Part shown: in pieces, positions 1 through 11,961 of the stretch | Layout: every line of letters starts with the position of its first letter | Numbering within the stretch: position 1 is the stretch's first letter | From: Cliona cf. orientalis | Taxonomy: Eukaryota > Porifera > Demospongiae > Clionaida > Clionaidae | NCBI GenBank assembly: GCA_963930775.1 | Contig: OZ005690.1 | Span: 11,372,411-11,436,410, forward strand | Direction of reading: 5' to 3' | Length of the DNA stretch: 64,000 bases | Made by a program: the position numbers and the translations under genes | The notes under the pieces: model-generated | What the model saw: the letters and a program-made list of their open reading frames with translations, nothing else | Told to the model about the DNA's origin: nothing | Databases searched by the model: none

Positions 1-540
1 CTTTGGGAACGGGCCTCTTGTCCTTTGTTCGGAGGTTGTCCCTATCTCGGAGGTTCATGATTTTTCAACCCATTTTGATTGTATTACTTTAGTAAATGCA
101 CTGAAATGCATGATAAACCAGTACTAAGAGATGATAATCAAGTGGTTGGTATGTTCTGTTTTCAGTATCAACATAGCACAGACTGAATTTTTTTGTTTCT
201 GAAGTACTGGCTACTCCAAAATCATTATCTGGATTCAAGGCTAATATTATTATCGCGCATGCAGCATAATATCGCGACCGCTAGATTGCGACAAAGGTGG
301 GCGTGGCATCCCTAATTTAAGGGCGTGGTTTCCGGATGTCCGCTATTTAGAGGCAGTTTTGCATTGAAAAGTCACGTTGGGAGCTTGGATCTTGTCCGCT
401 GTCCGGAATCGAGAAGCGTCCGCTTCTCGGAGGTTGCTAATATACTATAACTATGCTAAATTCAATCGGTAACACGGCACTTGTCCGCTGTAGAGAGGTT
501 GTCCGCTTCTCGGAGGGTCCGTTATCGGAGGCTCGACTGT
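1..540. repeat. TCTCGGAGG-motif repeat cluster, cut by window edge
   Basis: The motif TGTCCGCTTCTCGGAGG and close variants recur, for example near 30-55, 414-436 and 497-520, with further GTCCGCTGT copies between them. This looks like the end region of an interspersed element whose other end lies outside the window. No ORF of note. Confidence 0.4.
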
Positions 541-1776
541 ACCACGAGATCAAAGTGTGTACATTTACTTAGATATGCGGTAGGTAATGGTCATCATCAA
601 ACTTGTCTCATACCCTTGCACTACCGACAAGGAGTTAGGCGGTAATTGGCTGTGCCATGCGCTACACACGTTAACATTAATTAGCACCAATTATTAGCAA
701 CCGGCAGATCCGATATGGAAAAGATCGTCACTAACTATTGTACCTCAGTGCCCGTCTCCGAGCATAAATGAATCTTCTGCTTCGTATAATTACAGCTATG
801 TCGCATTTATAATGATTATGCATGAACTCATCATGTGGCACATTAATATCCAAATAGGGAAGAGCTGTTTATGATCAGTAGTACCTTTGGAATAGCTGGC
901 CATGGGCCAGTGTGAACTGAAGTGAATCTATATAGCAAGAGTACATCTAAACCTGTATTAATGTTTATGACTGCACCTGCATGTATTATAATTATAATGC
1001 CATAACTTAGTTGTCGTGTACATAGATAATTACTATGATACAATCAATGAACTGTAACGAACCATGTAATTGACATAAATGCAGCAAGCCCACCTGCAGA
1101 CATAAATTTTGTGTATTTTCGTATGTAATATAATATTATTATTACAGAAAGATACATTATAAGCCGTGGCCGTGTAAAATTAATGTTATTTTACTATTCC
1201 CTAGCTAACATAGCTGCTCCAAGTTGAAAGCTCGATAAGCATATTATGTTAGCAAACTATTAAATAGAATCTTTAATATGCACCAATGTAGTACTGATAT
1301 CCAAAGTAGCAACACAGCTAACAGTCAACGATTTACATGCAGTGACAACATCAAGTTCATGTGGCAAAAATAATATTATGTCACTGCGTTTTCTAGAGGA
1401 CACTACTATAGCTATTATTTTATATCAATCGTGACAGTAATAGTCGAATTAAAACTATTAAATATTGCAGGTGCACGTACTTTCATCCCATGTATAATAT
1501 TATATATTATATAATATTATAATAATATTATAGGCCATGTGACGGCTAATTAGAGCGCATACCAATACACGATGATAAGGGGCGTGGCCACAACGATACA
1601 TGAACGGGATATCGACGTGCGTAATATAGTTCCTTATTGCATAATTTACGCACATACTACTAATTAATCCGACTGAACCACGGTTTAATATACTCAAAGA
1701 TATAGCTGTATTATTATAGTACCGTTCGCTACGTGTACTGGTGTAGGTGTAAATACGCGTATACGTCCCAGAAGAG
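541..1776. other. Intergenic, no gene seen
   Basis: AT-rich DNA with several ATAATATTAT-type palindromes, the longest around 1497-1540. The short minus-strand ORFs here show no recognisable family and no splice context. It is the upstream region of the receptor gene starting at 1777; no core promoter element could be assigned. Confidence 0.5.
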
Positions 1777-4700
1777 ATGAAACGCTTTGATCATGAATTC
1801 CTGATGCTATCGTGCTTTATTTTCACATTGGTTCTGAGCTGCTGCAGTATTCTGGTAACAGCTGACACAATGAAAGGTACTAGTAGATCTATGCAGTATC
1901 ATCAGTGGCTGCATGCATGCACTAGTATAATAGTAGTATGATTATTGTATACAACTCAAGCTCATTCAATATCCCTTTTATTATAGTATGTCCTGAAGAG
2001 CAACTAACACTTGAATGTCAAAGTTCCCTTCAAGATAAATTTGTATTGGAATGGAATGTTTATGTTCCTTACCACAACAAGATGCCCCACAAACTATATT
2101 CAATAAATGGGGTCCGAGATACTAAAACAGCTGAAATCGAATCTATGGTCACTCTGAGTTTTAATCGCATTTCTGAATCTGGAGACCTTCCACTAGTTTC
2201 GCAGCTGTCAATCAACAATGTATCTGTGAACTTAAATGAAACAAGGATTAACTGTACAGAACGTGACGACGACAATAACAATAATATTATACAGACAGTC
2301 ATCCATATCATTGACAGTGATTTTGGTAAGTAAACTGGTATCAATTTTCTCAACAGAATATCAATTATTATATTATACAGAGTATCCTCATTCTCCACAA
2401 ATACAAAGCACGGTTGAAAAGTCAAATGAAAATAATGCCACTGTAATTTTGGAGTGGATTCAGGACGTTGGTGTATCGTATAATGTTAGCGTTACTCCCA
2501 ATCCACTGGAGAGCAGTTCAAGTGGGACTACGAGTCAGTTGGTGGTACTCTATAACACTTCATATCATGTGAATATTGTAGCCACGCTTTGTGGAAACAA
2601 TATGAATTGGACAACCATTGATGTATCTGTTGATCAACCAGGTGCGTTTGACAAAATTATGTAAATCATTATTATCCAATAGAAGGGTATCATAATGTGA
2701 TGATTGAAGGACTGCAGGGGTGAAGCTATGATGAATATGAAAACATGTCATGTAAACAACCTTGTGATTCTTCTGCATGTAGCTCACACATTTAAACAAA
2801 CAGCAAACAAACTAATACAACGTTGAGAATTGATTCATGCACCCCAGTAGTGCTAATACTAGCCTTAAATTACTGTAACAGTGAGATTACCGAGTAATCG
2901 ATGATACTGATAACGTGTATGCTGAACCACATGCAATAAGAATAATTATTATTATACCACACATGACATGCAATTAAGGTGAGCTTGCTGTTCCCAATTT
3001 TGCTGCAGTGTTTACTGCTGCTCGGTAAACAGCACAGTGCTTGCTACAGTGTGTAACCAGTAGGCCTGAGCTAATTATTCACTTAAATTTGCCTATTATT
3101 CAAATATTTTATTCACAAATTTGCTCCCTATTATTCAATAATATGTCCCTATTATTCAAAAATAATAGGGACCGTACGGCATTTTCCTCGAGTAGCCTCA
3201 CGGAAAGCGTCTAGTGAGAGGGATGGCAGCACGCAAAAAAGCCTTCAAAAGTCTTCAAAACCTTGAGCCTATATACACATACTGACTCATTGGTAGAGTT
3301 TCACCAACACATGCAGGGTGGTGCTCAGCATCATAGATCCTCAGACTGTCAATGATAGTTTGGTCTTTAGCTTTACTTGTCCTGACCTTCTCCTTGCTTG
3401 TCCAGTGCTTCTTGCAGGCGGTGATAATGTTCTTTCTCGGACTTAGCTCTTCCCTACAGGCACTGCAAAATAGTTTTCCACCTCTACTAACAGTCAAGCA
3501 CTCGTCAAGAAATTCATTCACTCGACTCTTTTGCACTGACGGACTTTGGCTCACTAGAACTTGACCTCTGGACCTCTTTTGGCCAACGGGCGGATTCGAG
3601 TCAGTCTTCCTCTTTCTTGTTAGGTCAGATGCTTGGGGAGCTTTGCGAACGTCTAGCAGCGATCGAGGACTGGCCATAGAGACTAGCAGAAGTACAAAGT
3701 CTAAAGTAGCACGCGTTGACAGCAGTCTGCGCATGCGCAGTATTTCGTTGAATACTTGAAGAGCCTATTATTCAACTTCTGCAAAAAGCTGCCTATTATT
3801 CAAAAAATTATTCCTGAATAATTAGCGCAGGCCTAGTAACCAGTGTACGATGAAGTACAATTTCTGTTTTATAATAATACTATAATACATGCAACTTGCT
3901 CTCTCTGATAAGATTCTCATGTATACACACACGATTCTACTGGCCTATATATAGCTTGCTTTGGCTTATGCAATATCATGCGTAAAGGGGTAGCTACTGA
4001 GCACGTGGACGACATAATAATTATATTATTATGTATACATATAAATGCTCGCATGCACATACATGATACGTAGTAGGTACGACTCCCTGGTATAATATAT
4101 GAGTGACTTATGTGGGGCTCGCTTTGGCTCACCCATGGCCACTCACATAAATCACTCATACGATAAAACTGCTGTACTTACTGTATATGTGCAGCAGCTA
4201 TCAGTATAGCCTATAGTTTCTATTGCAGAATTAATTCAAGTCCTATCTGCATGGGAGGGGGCCCCTGACCATTAATATTATTGGCAGTGTTAATCAAGAT
4301 CTTTAATAACTTTGTGCATACATTCTACACGGAGTTTTACATCATTGCGCATGCATGGACAGTCAGCCTAAGCTTAAGCTTTTCATAGGAGTATTATCTA
4401 AAATTATTATTATTATGACTTAATATAACAGCTACTTGCCAGTATCCAGCTATCAATGGATCTTCTTTGCACATTTCGGATGCTAGTGGTGTGGCAGTTG
4501 TAGGAACAATCCTTGCTTTTAGTTGCTCAAAACCGGGAGAAGTAATTGTAGGAGCGAATACATCAACATGCATGGACAATGGTGAATGGGCACCAGACCC
4601 AAATCAAGTACATTTGGAGTGCAAAGGTATTATTAACCCAATATAATATTATAACTGTTACAATGAAAGGTCAAGAACCACAATGTCATAGCTATAGTAT

Positions 4701-7700
4701 TAAACACTGGACCAAAGTTAAGATTTCCTAATATCGTACCAAACCATGAGCTTTCCTATACATTTGGCAGTGGATAGGGCAGAATATTTGTAATTACATC
4801 CTAAGTGGGAAGAAAAGTAAAATCAATGTAATGTAATATAGTGTAAGTAAACTCAGCCCCAGAACATGCATGCTACGAAGATAATTCAAAGACCAGCAGA
4901 TAGAGCATAAAAAAACAAAAATTTATACGTTCCAGAATTTTCAATTTCATTTTCATTATCGAGTTATAAGCAAAAATGTTCTTGTCAAAACACAAAAGCC
5001 ACATGCAGCTATACTACTGTCCAGATGGTCTAATGGTTAAGCTCTGAGTCTGCCAGGCAGTGTGAAATGCGCGCCCCGGTTCGAATCCCGCGAGGGCCGA
5101 TTTTTCTTCCAACTCTTTTTAACAGCCAATGATGCCGGGAAAGGTTGTCTTACATGTATATTGGATAATAAAAGATTAAATACTGGTATGTATACTGATG
5201 CATCATCATCAATACACAGTTTAGGCCGCGTCAATGACAATATTTACCATAGCTAAATACTAGAGTGAAGTAAAGTTAGGTAAAGATCGTCATTGGCTGC
5301 TTCATGCTCTAGATAACATCTAAATTTGTTAAATTCAGTTTGTTCCTCCTAATGCAGATGTTTTTCTAGCTAAATGAACACACTTTCTTCCACTTAGGAT
5401 GCAGTTAGTCTTCTTGAATAAATGAAAATTTAATACCGTGTTTATGCTAATAGAACGCATGATCCAATTACCGCAAGAAAATTCAATTCCAGGAATTTTC
5501 TGTATTCTATTAGAACGGAAGCGACTGTCTGTAATTATTTTCTATGAATCCAATTAGCGCAATAGTGCTAAGGTGAGGCTATTGCGCATGCTCAAACCGC
5601 GTGCTGCACGGTTAAACCACACCTGCTTGCGTTCTGGATATCTCGCTCTGTCTCTCGGACTCGTTGCTAGCTATAGCTAACCAAATCACAAGTATCGTTC
5701 GTCGTTCATGAGGGTACTAAACTACACTCGGGACTGACCTTAGTTGGAACTGCACTAAGTCCAGCAGCCAGGGCCTCAGGCTGCGATCAACACGATTCAG
5801 TGGCATCGTTAACCATGCGGCGCGGCTGTCAGAAGGCCTTTCTCAGGCTACCCTCGTGATGATCGCACAGGTACGATACCATCGATAGCCACTATTCATC
5901 GTCGCTCAAAGCTATGCTAATTGTTCTATTACAACGCAACATCTAATTAACGCAAGAAAATTCACTTCCTGGAATTGTTTTGACTCTAATTGTGCGCAAA
6001 CCAGATTTGAAATTATTTTTTTTGCTTGCGTTCTATTAGCATAAACACGGTAATAATTATGTAGAAAAATATTCCCTATCCTACATATTTCCTACGTGCA
6101 TGAAATCCATATTTTTGTCTAGTGGAAGTCAAAATTTTTAGCTAGCTGATTCTCAGCCCTTAATTCACTGAGTATATTATTAATAATAAATAATATTATA
6201 AATGTATCTAATACAGTATCATGTGGAGCACCTGAGATTGACGATAGCATCAACATGGTATCATCGAGCAATAATTATTCAACCTTGGAAGGATCAGTTG
6301 TCAAATTTTGGTGCACTGGTCGTGGTCGCCTTGGCAACGGTACCAACACATTCTTGTCAGTGTGCCATCGAGATGGAAACTGGACGCCTAATCCTGTCAA
6401 TCAGTGTACCACTCTACTACCTGAAGGTATTAATTAACATTTATTTAACCAGACCACAAGTTAATTGCATCCATGGATAGCATTACATCACATTATTAGC
6501 ATAAATCATAGTTTGCCCAGCTGGTCTGAGATATTATGGTTAATTATTTAGGCATACTTGCATCCTGCCATAATTATTATACAGTGCAAACTGCTATATA
6601 ATTATAGTGAGCTCATGCAGGCAGCTTACTATGCTGAGGGTCTTGCACAATAATATACAATTATTATTAAGTATAGATGGTCTGTCATCATTATTTCAGA
6701 TGATCATGGTATATTGAACCAGGGAGCAGTTATTGCTGGTGCTTCCATTAGTGGAGCCACGGTATTAATACTCTCAACCCTTATGATAGTTGTGGTTATG
6801 AAAAGAGGTTAGTTTTTTAAGGATAAAGCTAGTCTATGGATCATTCCTATGACCTTATCAAAGCCAATAATTAACTTCAGCTTATACATGTACAGTTTCG
6901 AGCTGGAATAATGTGAACAATTTGACGTAAGACAAAATATTTGTAATACACAATTATGACATTATTCGCCAATTTTCAGGTTTAATGCTGAACTTGATGT
7001 AGATCATGACTATGTTGTACATGAACGCAATCACCTGCAACTAAATGATGTACCGGTAAGAATGTATAGGATTTAATCCAGATTGAATTACTATCATATA
7101 TGCATTAAATTTGTACACTTTCATAATGCACATACATGTACATAGGGTACAACAGAGAATACTATACTTACGTATGCTGATATTAGACCACCACCTGCTC
7201 GACCCCTAGGCAGTGGTTCTGCTCTCATTCTCGACTGGGATGGGGACAGGGTTCAATATTCACAACTCAACTATAATAATGATCAGGGTTCCAACATACC
7301 AGTACCGGCATCAGCACTACATGATTCAACAAATAAAGGTACAGGTATTTAGATCCTACTTGTAACAATTACTGTGATCTGATTGGTTAAACTGAAGTAT
7401 CTATCCTTCATAGAAAATTATGTAAGCTCAGTAGAAAATCATGTAAAGCTCTGTAGAAAATCATGTAAATTTTCTTGCCTATGGTTAGGGTTGTTGCTAG
7501 GCAGCATTTTATGTGTCTAGCTTTTGGGCATTGTTGCTAGGATCTAAACATGTTAGACACTGCTTAGTCGGTTTCTACGTGCTTTATATAGAAGACCTCA
7601 GGGCTCAGTAGAACCCTTGCTTTGCTCGGGATTCTACACAGAGCCCTTCGGTCTTCTAAATCACGTAGAAACCTCCTAAACAGTGTCTAACTATTATATA

Positions 7701-8534
7701 GAATACCATAATGGGAAATTTTGCCAAGGTTTTTAATTAGGCAGTTTGGTGAATTCAGTACAGATTGCCAAAAAAAATTCGCCAATTGAACTTAATCCAT
7801 GTGCACCTATGACAGTAAGTAAGGCTTCAGATCACCAGATTTAAGCTTTGGCAATACCAATGGAGAGCCATTTCGTCGAAATTGAGGGCTGCCAAAGTTA
7901 TCAATGGTAGTCAAATTAGCAATAATTAAGGATACATGTCATCTGGACATAGTAATAAAATCATTATTACATTGTGTACGTGTATGCGTGTACATATGGG
8001 TGCATGTACATAACACGAGTTCACACGTAATCAAACTTATAATACTATTTCCTATACCAGCATACTCCTATTCTCTATAATAATAGAATCTGACATCACT
8101 CTAAATCTCGATAGTCTGCTGATTCAGCTACAAGATAAGGTCACTGAGAAATGGTATCAGTTTGGTGAAGCTCTTGGAATAGGGAAGGAGATCCTGGATC
8201 GATATCTCGAGTACTCCTCAGAGCAGAATATCATAGAAATACTCGATTACTGGCTGAGGAATGGAACCACGATAACTTGGAGTGAAGTAGCAAGAGCCTT
8301 GCGGCGAATTAATTATCACCAATTAGCAACGATGACTGAAAATATTGATAAGACGGGTAACAAAATTTAATTCACTCTGTGCCCATGCTAAGAATTATTA
8401 TTATTTCACTAGGAAAATTTCCAGTTGAGGTAAATATGACAGATATTGACATCCCTGAAGGTGTGATTCATGGAATTGATCAATTCATCACTACTAGTGA
8501 TGAAATACCACCACCAATACCACCAAGAATTTAA
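1777..8534 (+). CDS. Ig/FN3/CCP receptor with two ITIM-like motifs and a Death domain
   Basis: Eleven exons: 1777-1876, 1987-2325, 2381-2641, 4432-4626, 6217-6426, 6700-6807, 6896-6926, 6980-7055, 7146-7338, 8087-8356, 8413-8534. All junctions are GT-AG and the phases close into one 634-residue frame. Order: signal peptide (1-30), Ig-like domain with Cys...Trp...Cys (about 34-146), FN3-like domain (147-233), two four-cysteine CCP/sushi domains (234-298, 299-368), transmembrane helix (about 378-398), and a cytoplasmic tail. The tail has LTYADI (Tyr450) and VQYSQL (Tyr478), which fit the ITIM consensus. A Death domain follows (about 506-590; KWYQFGEALGI, then YWLRNG and TWSEVARAL). The last residues PPPIPPRI form a PxxPxR SH3-ligand motif. 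Extracellular exons are all phase 1-1, as in shuffled domains. ATTAAA at 8626 may be the poly(A) signal. ITIM function is inferred from motif only; ligand unknown. Confidence 0.85.
3061..3835. mobile_element. hAT-type element in receptor intron 3
   Basis: The ends are near-perfect inverted repeats, TAGGCCTGAGCTAATTATTC at the left and the complement of TAGGCCTGCGCTAATTATTC at the right. The element is flanked by an exact 8-bp duplication, GTAACCAG, at 3053-3060 and 3836-3843. An 8-bp duplication is typical of hAT elements. The TGCCTATTATTCAA motif repeats inside both ends. At 775 bp it is too short for a full transposase but holds a zinc-finger ORF on the minus strand. Confidence 0.82.
3255..3734 (-). 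CDS. Zinc-finger ORF (BED-like) within the hAT element
   Basis: An open frame of 159 codons fills most of the hAT element. A Lys/Arg-rich middle (RKRKTD, QKRSRGQ) is followed by LFCSACREELSPRKN, then CKKHWTSKEKVRT, a Cys-x2-Cys...Cys/His arrangement like the DNA-binding finger at the N terminus of many sponge and cnidarian transposon proteins. No catalytic DDE core or dimerisation region follows. It could be a truncated hAT transposase N terminus kept as a small DNA-binding protein, or a decaying remnant. A start further in, at the second Met (MASPRS), is possible. It lies antisense to the receptor gene. Confidence 0.55.
   Translation of the reverse strand: MRRLLSTRATLDFVLLLVSMASPRSLLDVRKAPQASDLTRKRKTDSNPPVGQKRSRGQVLVSQSPSVQKSRVNEFLDECLTVSRGGKLFCSACREELSPRKNIITACKKHWTSKEKVRTSKAKDQTIIDSLRIYDAEHHPACVGETLPMSQYVYIGSRF
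4098..4160. repeat. Short hairpin repeat
   Basis: TATGAGTGACTTATGTG near 4098 pairs imperfectly with CACATAAATCACTCATA at 4144-4160, with a GGGCTCGC-type loop between. Related GGGGCGAGCC...GAGCCCCAC blocks recur near 9900, 14792 and 14899. Probably a small fold-back element in receptor intron 3. Confidence 0.4.
5019..5100 (+). repeat. tRNA-derived SINE head or degenerate tRNA
   Basis: An A-box-like TGGTCTAATGG (5026-5036) and a perfect B box GGTTCGAATCC (5078-5088) are spaced as in a tRNA. The presumed acceptor and T stems pair badly, so this is not a functional tRNA gene. A T-rich run follows at 5100. It sits in receptor intron 4. Confidence 0.5.
5434..6052. mobile_element. MITE, TACCGTGTTTATGC family, copy 1
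   Basis: The left end TACCGTGTTTATGCTAATAG is mirrored by CTATTAGCATAAACACGGTA at the right. The outer TA can be read as the target duplication. A second copy, inverted relative to this one, lies at 56161-56769. No coding capacity was seen. Inserted in receptor intron 4. Confidence 0.8.
7552..7691. repeat. Fold-back element in receptor intron 9
   Basis: GTTAGACACTG at the left is mirrored by CAGTGTCTAAC at the right. Inside it GGTTTCTACGTG, TAGAAGACC and AGGGCTC have matching complements, giving a nearly continuous hairpin. Just downstream (about 7695-7830) is a fragment of the TACCATA...GGGAAATTTTG MITE type also seen at 24152. Confidence 0.6.
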
Positions 8535-9954
8535 AATCTTGACAGCATTATAGCTGTTTGAAAATTTACAGTAATATTGGAAATTTATTAGTACACCACA
8601 CACTTAATAACCATAGAACGACTAAATTAAATTTATAATTGAGGTGGGTGATAATTAATATAATCTAAGATTTGTGTGGTTAATGATGCTAACAATGTAT
8701 GTATGCATTGTTTAGTAGTATGTATTAAATTTAAATACTGAATACATGGAAATTTTCACCAGGAAAAAATTTTCGCCAATGCTCTCATTTGGCAAGAATT
8801 AATATACCACATTAATTTTTTGTCCTCCGTTAATGATTGCACAGAGGATTTACCACAAAGGAGGAAACTTATTCTACTGACCTTTCAGTCTGCAATACAA
8901 AGGTATAGCAAATCCAGCAAAATTTAAAAAAATTAATGATTGGGTTTTTATACTTGTTATTTCCTGATGATTCAGTGTTAAGTACAAATGAATGTGTTCT
9001 TGATGGATTAGATGGCATATCTAAGGAACATTTCTAGATCATTAGATCTCAAAATCCACTCATTGATTCTTTTTGGGGTGCATAAAATTTAATTGTTTCC
9101 TGTCCATACCAAGATGCATGCGGACTGGTGGTTATTATTCAGTATACAGAATCAATAATATTCTGTCTGTTTCGTAAACTTCAATCGATTTCATTACAGC
9201 TAACTTCCATCGCAGTACACTAGTGGGTATAGCCTCGATCGGATGATGAATCCTTTAAGCACTCAGTGCGGCATATTAAACCGTGGATCGGGATTCAGAT
9301 GGTGACATGAGCGAAGTGCACGAGAAGCTGCTGACACCAAATTTGTTGTTTTTTGAGAGAAACTATCCCGGCGTTATATACCAGGCCAGTCGATCTGTTT
9401 TCTAACGGATTTTCTGCTGAAGTACATGTATATGCTTAGGTAGCAGTATAATAGTTCTGTAGCCAGAGAATTTATAAGACTATTGCAGGGGATCAGCAGT
9501 GCCACCAAGTATACGGATTTGCCAGTATCTTTTTTACTGAATTCTGATTATAAATTCTGATAAAATCGACATTTGAAGTAGTACATCACAATTATTATCA
9601 TGGAGCTCTGTAAAAATGTATGAATAATTATGAAGGCACTGCCCACCCCTGGGGGAAGCTCTTATGATCAAAAGACACACCAATCCCCACCTGTATATGC
9701 TGGTGGCTGTAGAGCACAAAAGGAACCCGGGCATGGCAAGTCATTAATACAATAACCTACATTTTTATTGCTGATTTTGACTTTTTAGGCCATGTTTAAT
9801 AAGCATGCCCCAACCTCTAGCTACCCAGGCTTAGCCCTGGTAGCTATGCCCTGGCCTGCAGCCGCCTATGCCTGTAGTATACTACCAAGAGTATATAATT
9901 GGGGCGAGCCGAAGCGAGCCCCACACAAGTGATGTCAATCCGGCGAGATTTTCC

Positions 9955-9994
<40 letters not shown>
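8535..9994. other. Intergenic, no gene seen
   Basis: AT-rich DNA downstream of the receptor gene with scraps of TTTTCGCCA-type MITE sequence near 8750-8830. A GGGGCGAGCCGAAGCGAGCC block lies near 9901 and a long (TA)n tract at 9957-9994. No ORF with recognisable content. Confidence 0.45.
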
Positions 9995-9996
<2 letters not shown>

Positions 9997-10092
9997 GAGG
10001 CTCTCTTTTCACCCAATCCCATGCGGATGACGTAATGAGCGCGGCGCGCGCGCAAGCGCTAGTACGTACGTACGTACATGCGTTTCATGGTA

Positions 10093-11821
10093 CACTGCAA
10101 AAACTGATGGGTGAAGTTCACTCCAAAATTGGAGTGAAATACTTGCCACAGGGAGCACTCTTTTTTTGGGAGTGAATGCCACTCCTCATCTTAGACTATG
10201 GGTGATCTCCACTCCTAAATTAAGGTGGCCGTCACTCCCTACTAACAATATAGTATACACTGTAGTATTCCAGTATTATAATCAATAGGTGGTATACAGT
10301 AAATACACACACACTATAATAGCAACACAACAAAATATCTCGACTTCTTAAAGTTCTGTTGGAGTTCAACGTAGGGAGTCACAGACGAGAAAGCCATCCA
10401 GGCTGACACAGGACCTTTAGTGCTTCTGTAGTTCAAACATTGTCTGCTATCTTTCTTCCTGGAAATTGAATGTAGAAAAGTACATTACCACTGATTCAAA
10501 GTACTTATGTACATATTAAATTGTCAAAAAATATGCACCAATAATTTTAGCTCCCACCCCCACTAGCCTTAACTTCTCCACATCCCTCCCACTCACTCTT
10601 TTCTTCCCTCCCTCTCCCTCTTTTTTGAAACCAGAAACTCGATTAAGTTTACTGCGTGCATACTAAAATAGTTACTGTAGCAAGGCCTAGCAAGTTATTT
10701 TTTTAGTACTTACATTATTCAAAGCTTTATCCTTCTTATCATGAAGCGACTGGACTCGGATTCAGCAATCATTTCGTCCCAGTCTTTCAGTACCAACAAT
10801 GCCTGGAAATTTATCAGTCAGTGTAAGATTTGCCAAATGGCTAGGGCCATGCACCGCATTTCACTCACCCCAAAAAAGCTTCCACGAGCTTTTTCTTGGA
10901 CTCTTCAATTTTCATCGATGTATTTTGTTGAAAAGGACTCCAAAGACAAGCTTCTTCGGCGGCCGATAGGCAAGAAAATGGCTCCTTCTTTTGTCTACTT
11001 TTTGAAAAACGCCTGCAGCTGCTCCTAGTACCGCCCACCAGTCACCTTTGAACCCCATAGTGTTTGTAGTGTCTTAGTCATGTGATGATCACGTGAGCGG
11101 TACACGCTATATTATGGCTATATAGATCTATAGTGCAAAGAGACTGGAAATTCACCTATTTGAAAGGTTAGTTACTCAGTTAAACTAGTATACCAGTGCT
11201 ACCAAGATGCCTAAATTCTTTGAATAGTTTTCTGCTAGGCCCCATCTTTTGGCAGTGGTCTGAGTCATTGGAACTAACTTGACTTTAACCGTGGCATCAT
11301 AGGTGTGAGTATCCTGCCAAGATGCTCCATCTTTTGGGAGCTCAGTGGTTGGCATTCATCAAGTTAATATGACTCCATCCTCGTGTTGCAGTAAACTATA
11401 GCTACCACAACTTTAGACCATAGCTACTGTCAGTTTGAATTTCAGGGAAGTTCAAGTCCGAATCAATGAGATAAGATTCCAAGAAATAGCTATAGCAGCC
11501 ATTGGACTAGTCTTGTTAATTACTTAACCACAAAAGATATCAATATTAATATTCAGATAGTTTATGAGTGAAAGTACAAAATGGGTGAAATCACTCCTCT
11601 ATAACATGTCACTCCACGCCTGGATGTATTATGAGGGTGAAGTTCACCCATTTTAGGAGTGAGCGCTGCGTCACTCCTCAGGAGTGATTTCTAAAAGAGT
11701 GAACTCCACTCATCTTTGGAGTGAATTCACTCCTTTGATGCGTCACTCCTTTGGAGTGACAGACTGGTAGAGTGAAGTGCACCCATTTTTGGAGTGATAT
11801 CACCCCAAATTTTTTGCAGTG
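10093..11821. mobile_element. CACTGCAAAAA-ended element with GGAGTGA subterminal repeats
   Basis: The ends are CACTGCAAAAA and TTTTTTGCAGTG, flanked by TA on both sides. Both subterminal regions are packed with GGAGTGA/TCACTCC heptamers in both orientations (about 10110-10240 and 11570-11810), the pattern expected of transposase binding sites. The middle has a weak 95-codon plus-strand ORF and, on the opposite strand, short open stretches next to GT-AG signals; neither is recognisable. It lies just upstream of the CXXC-OTU gene and may supply part of its 5' region. Confidence 0.65.
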
Positions 11822-11961
11822 TACCGGTATCGCGTATCGGCCTCTGACTGGACGGTGTGTGGGTTGACACGACCAGCTGGTCAACTTTGAAGCGCGCGCG
11901 GGAAATTTTGTAGCTTAGCCTGGTTTGAAATACCCGTGAGCTTTCTTGTCAGGAGTACTGA

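Noticed and set aside
5019-5092. Functional tRNA gene
   Set aside because: The A and B boxes are good but the acceptor and T stems do not pair, so it is a SINE head or pseudogene.
10741-11028. 95-codon ORF inside the nested CACTGCAAAAA element
   Set aside because: No recognisable motif; the opposite strand has equally plausible splice-bounded stretches, so coding cannot be decided.
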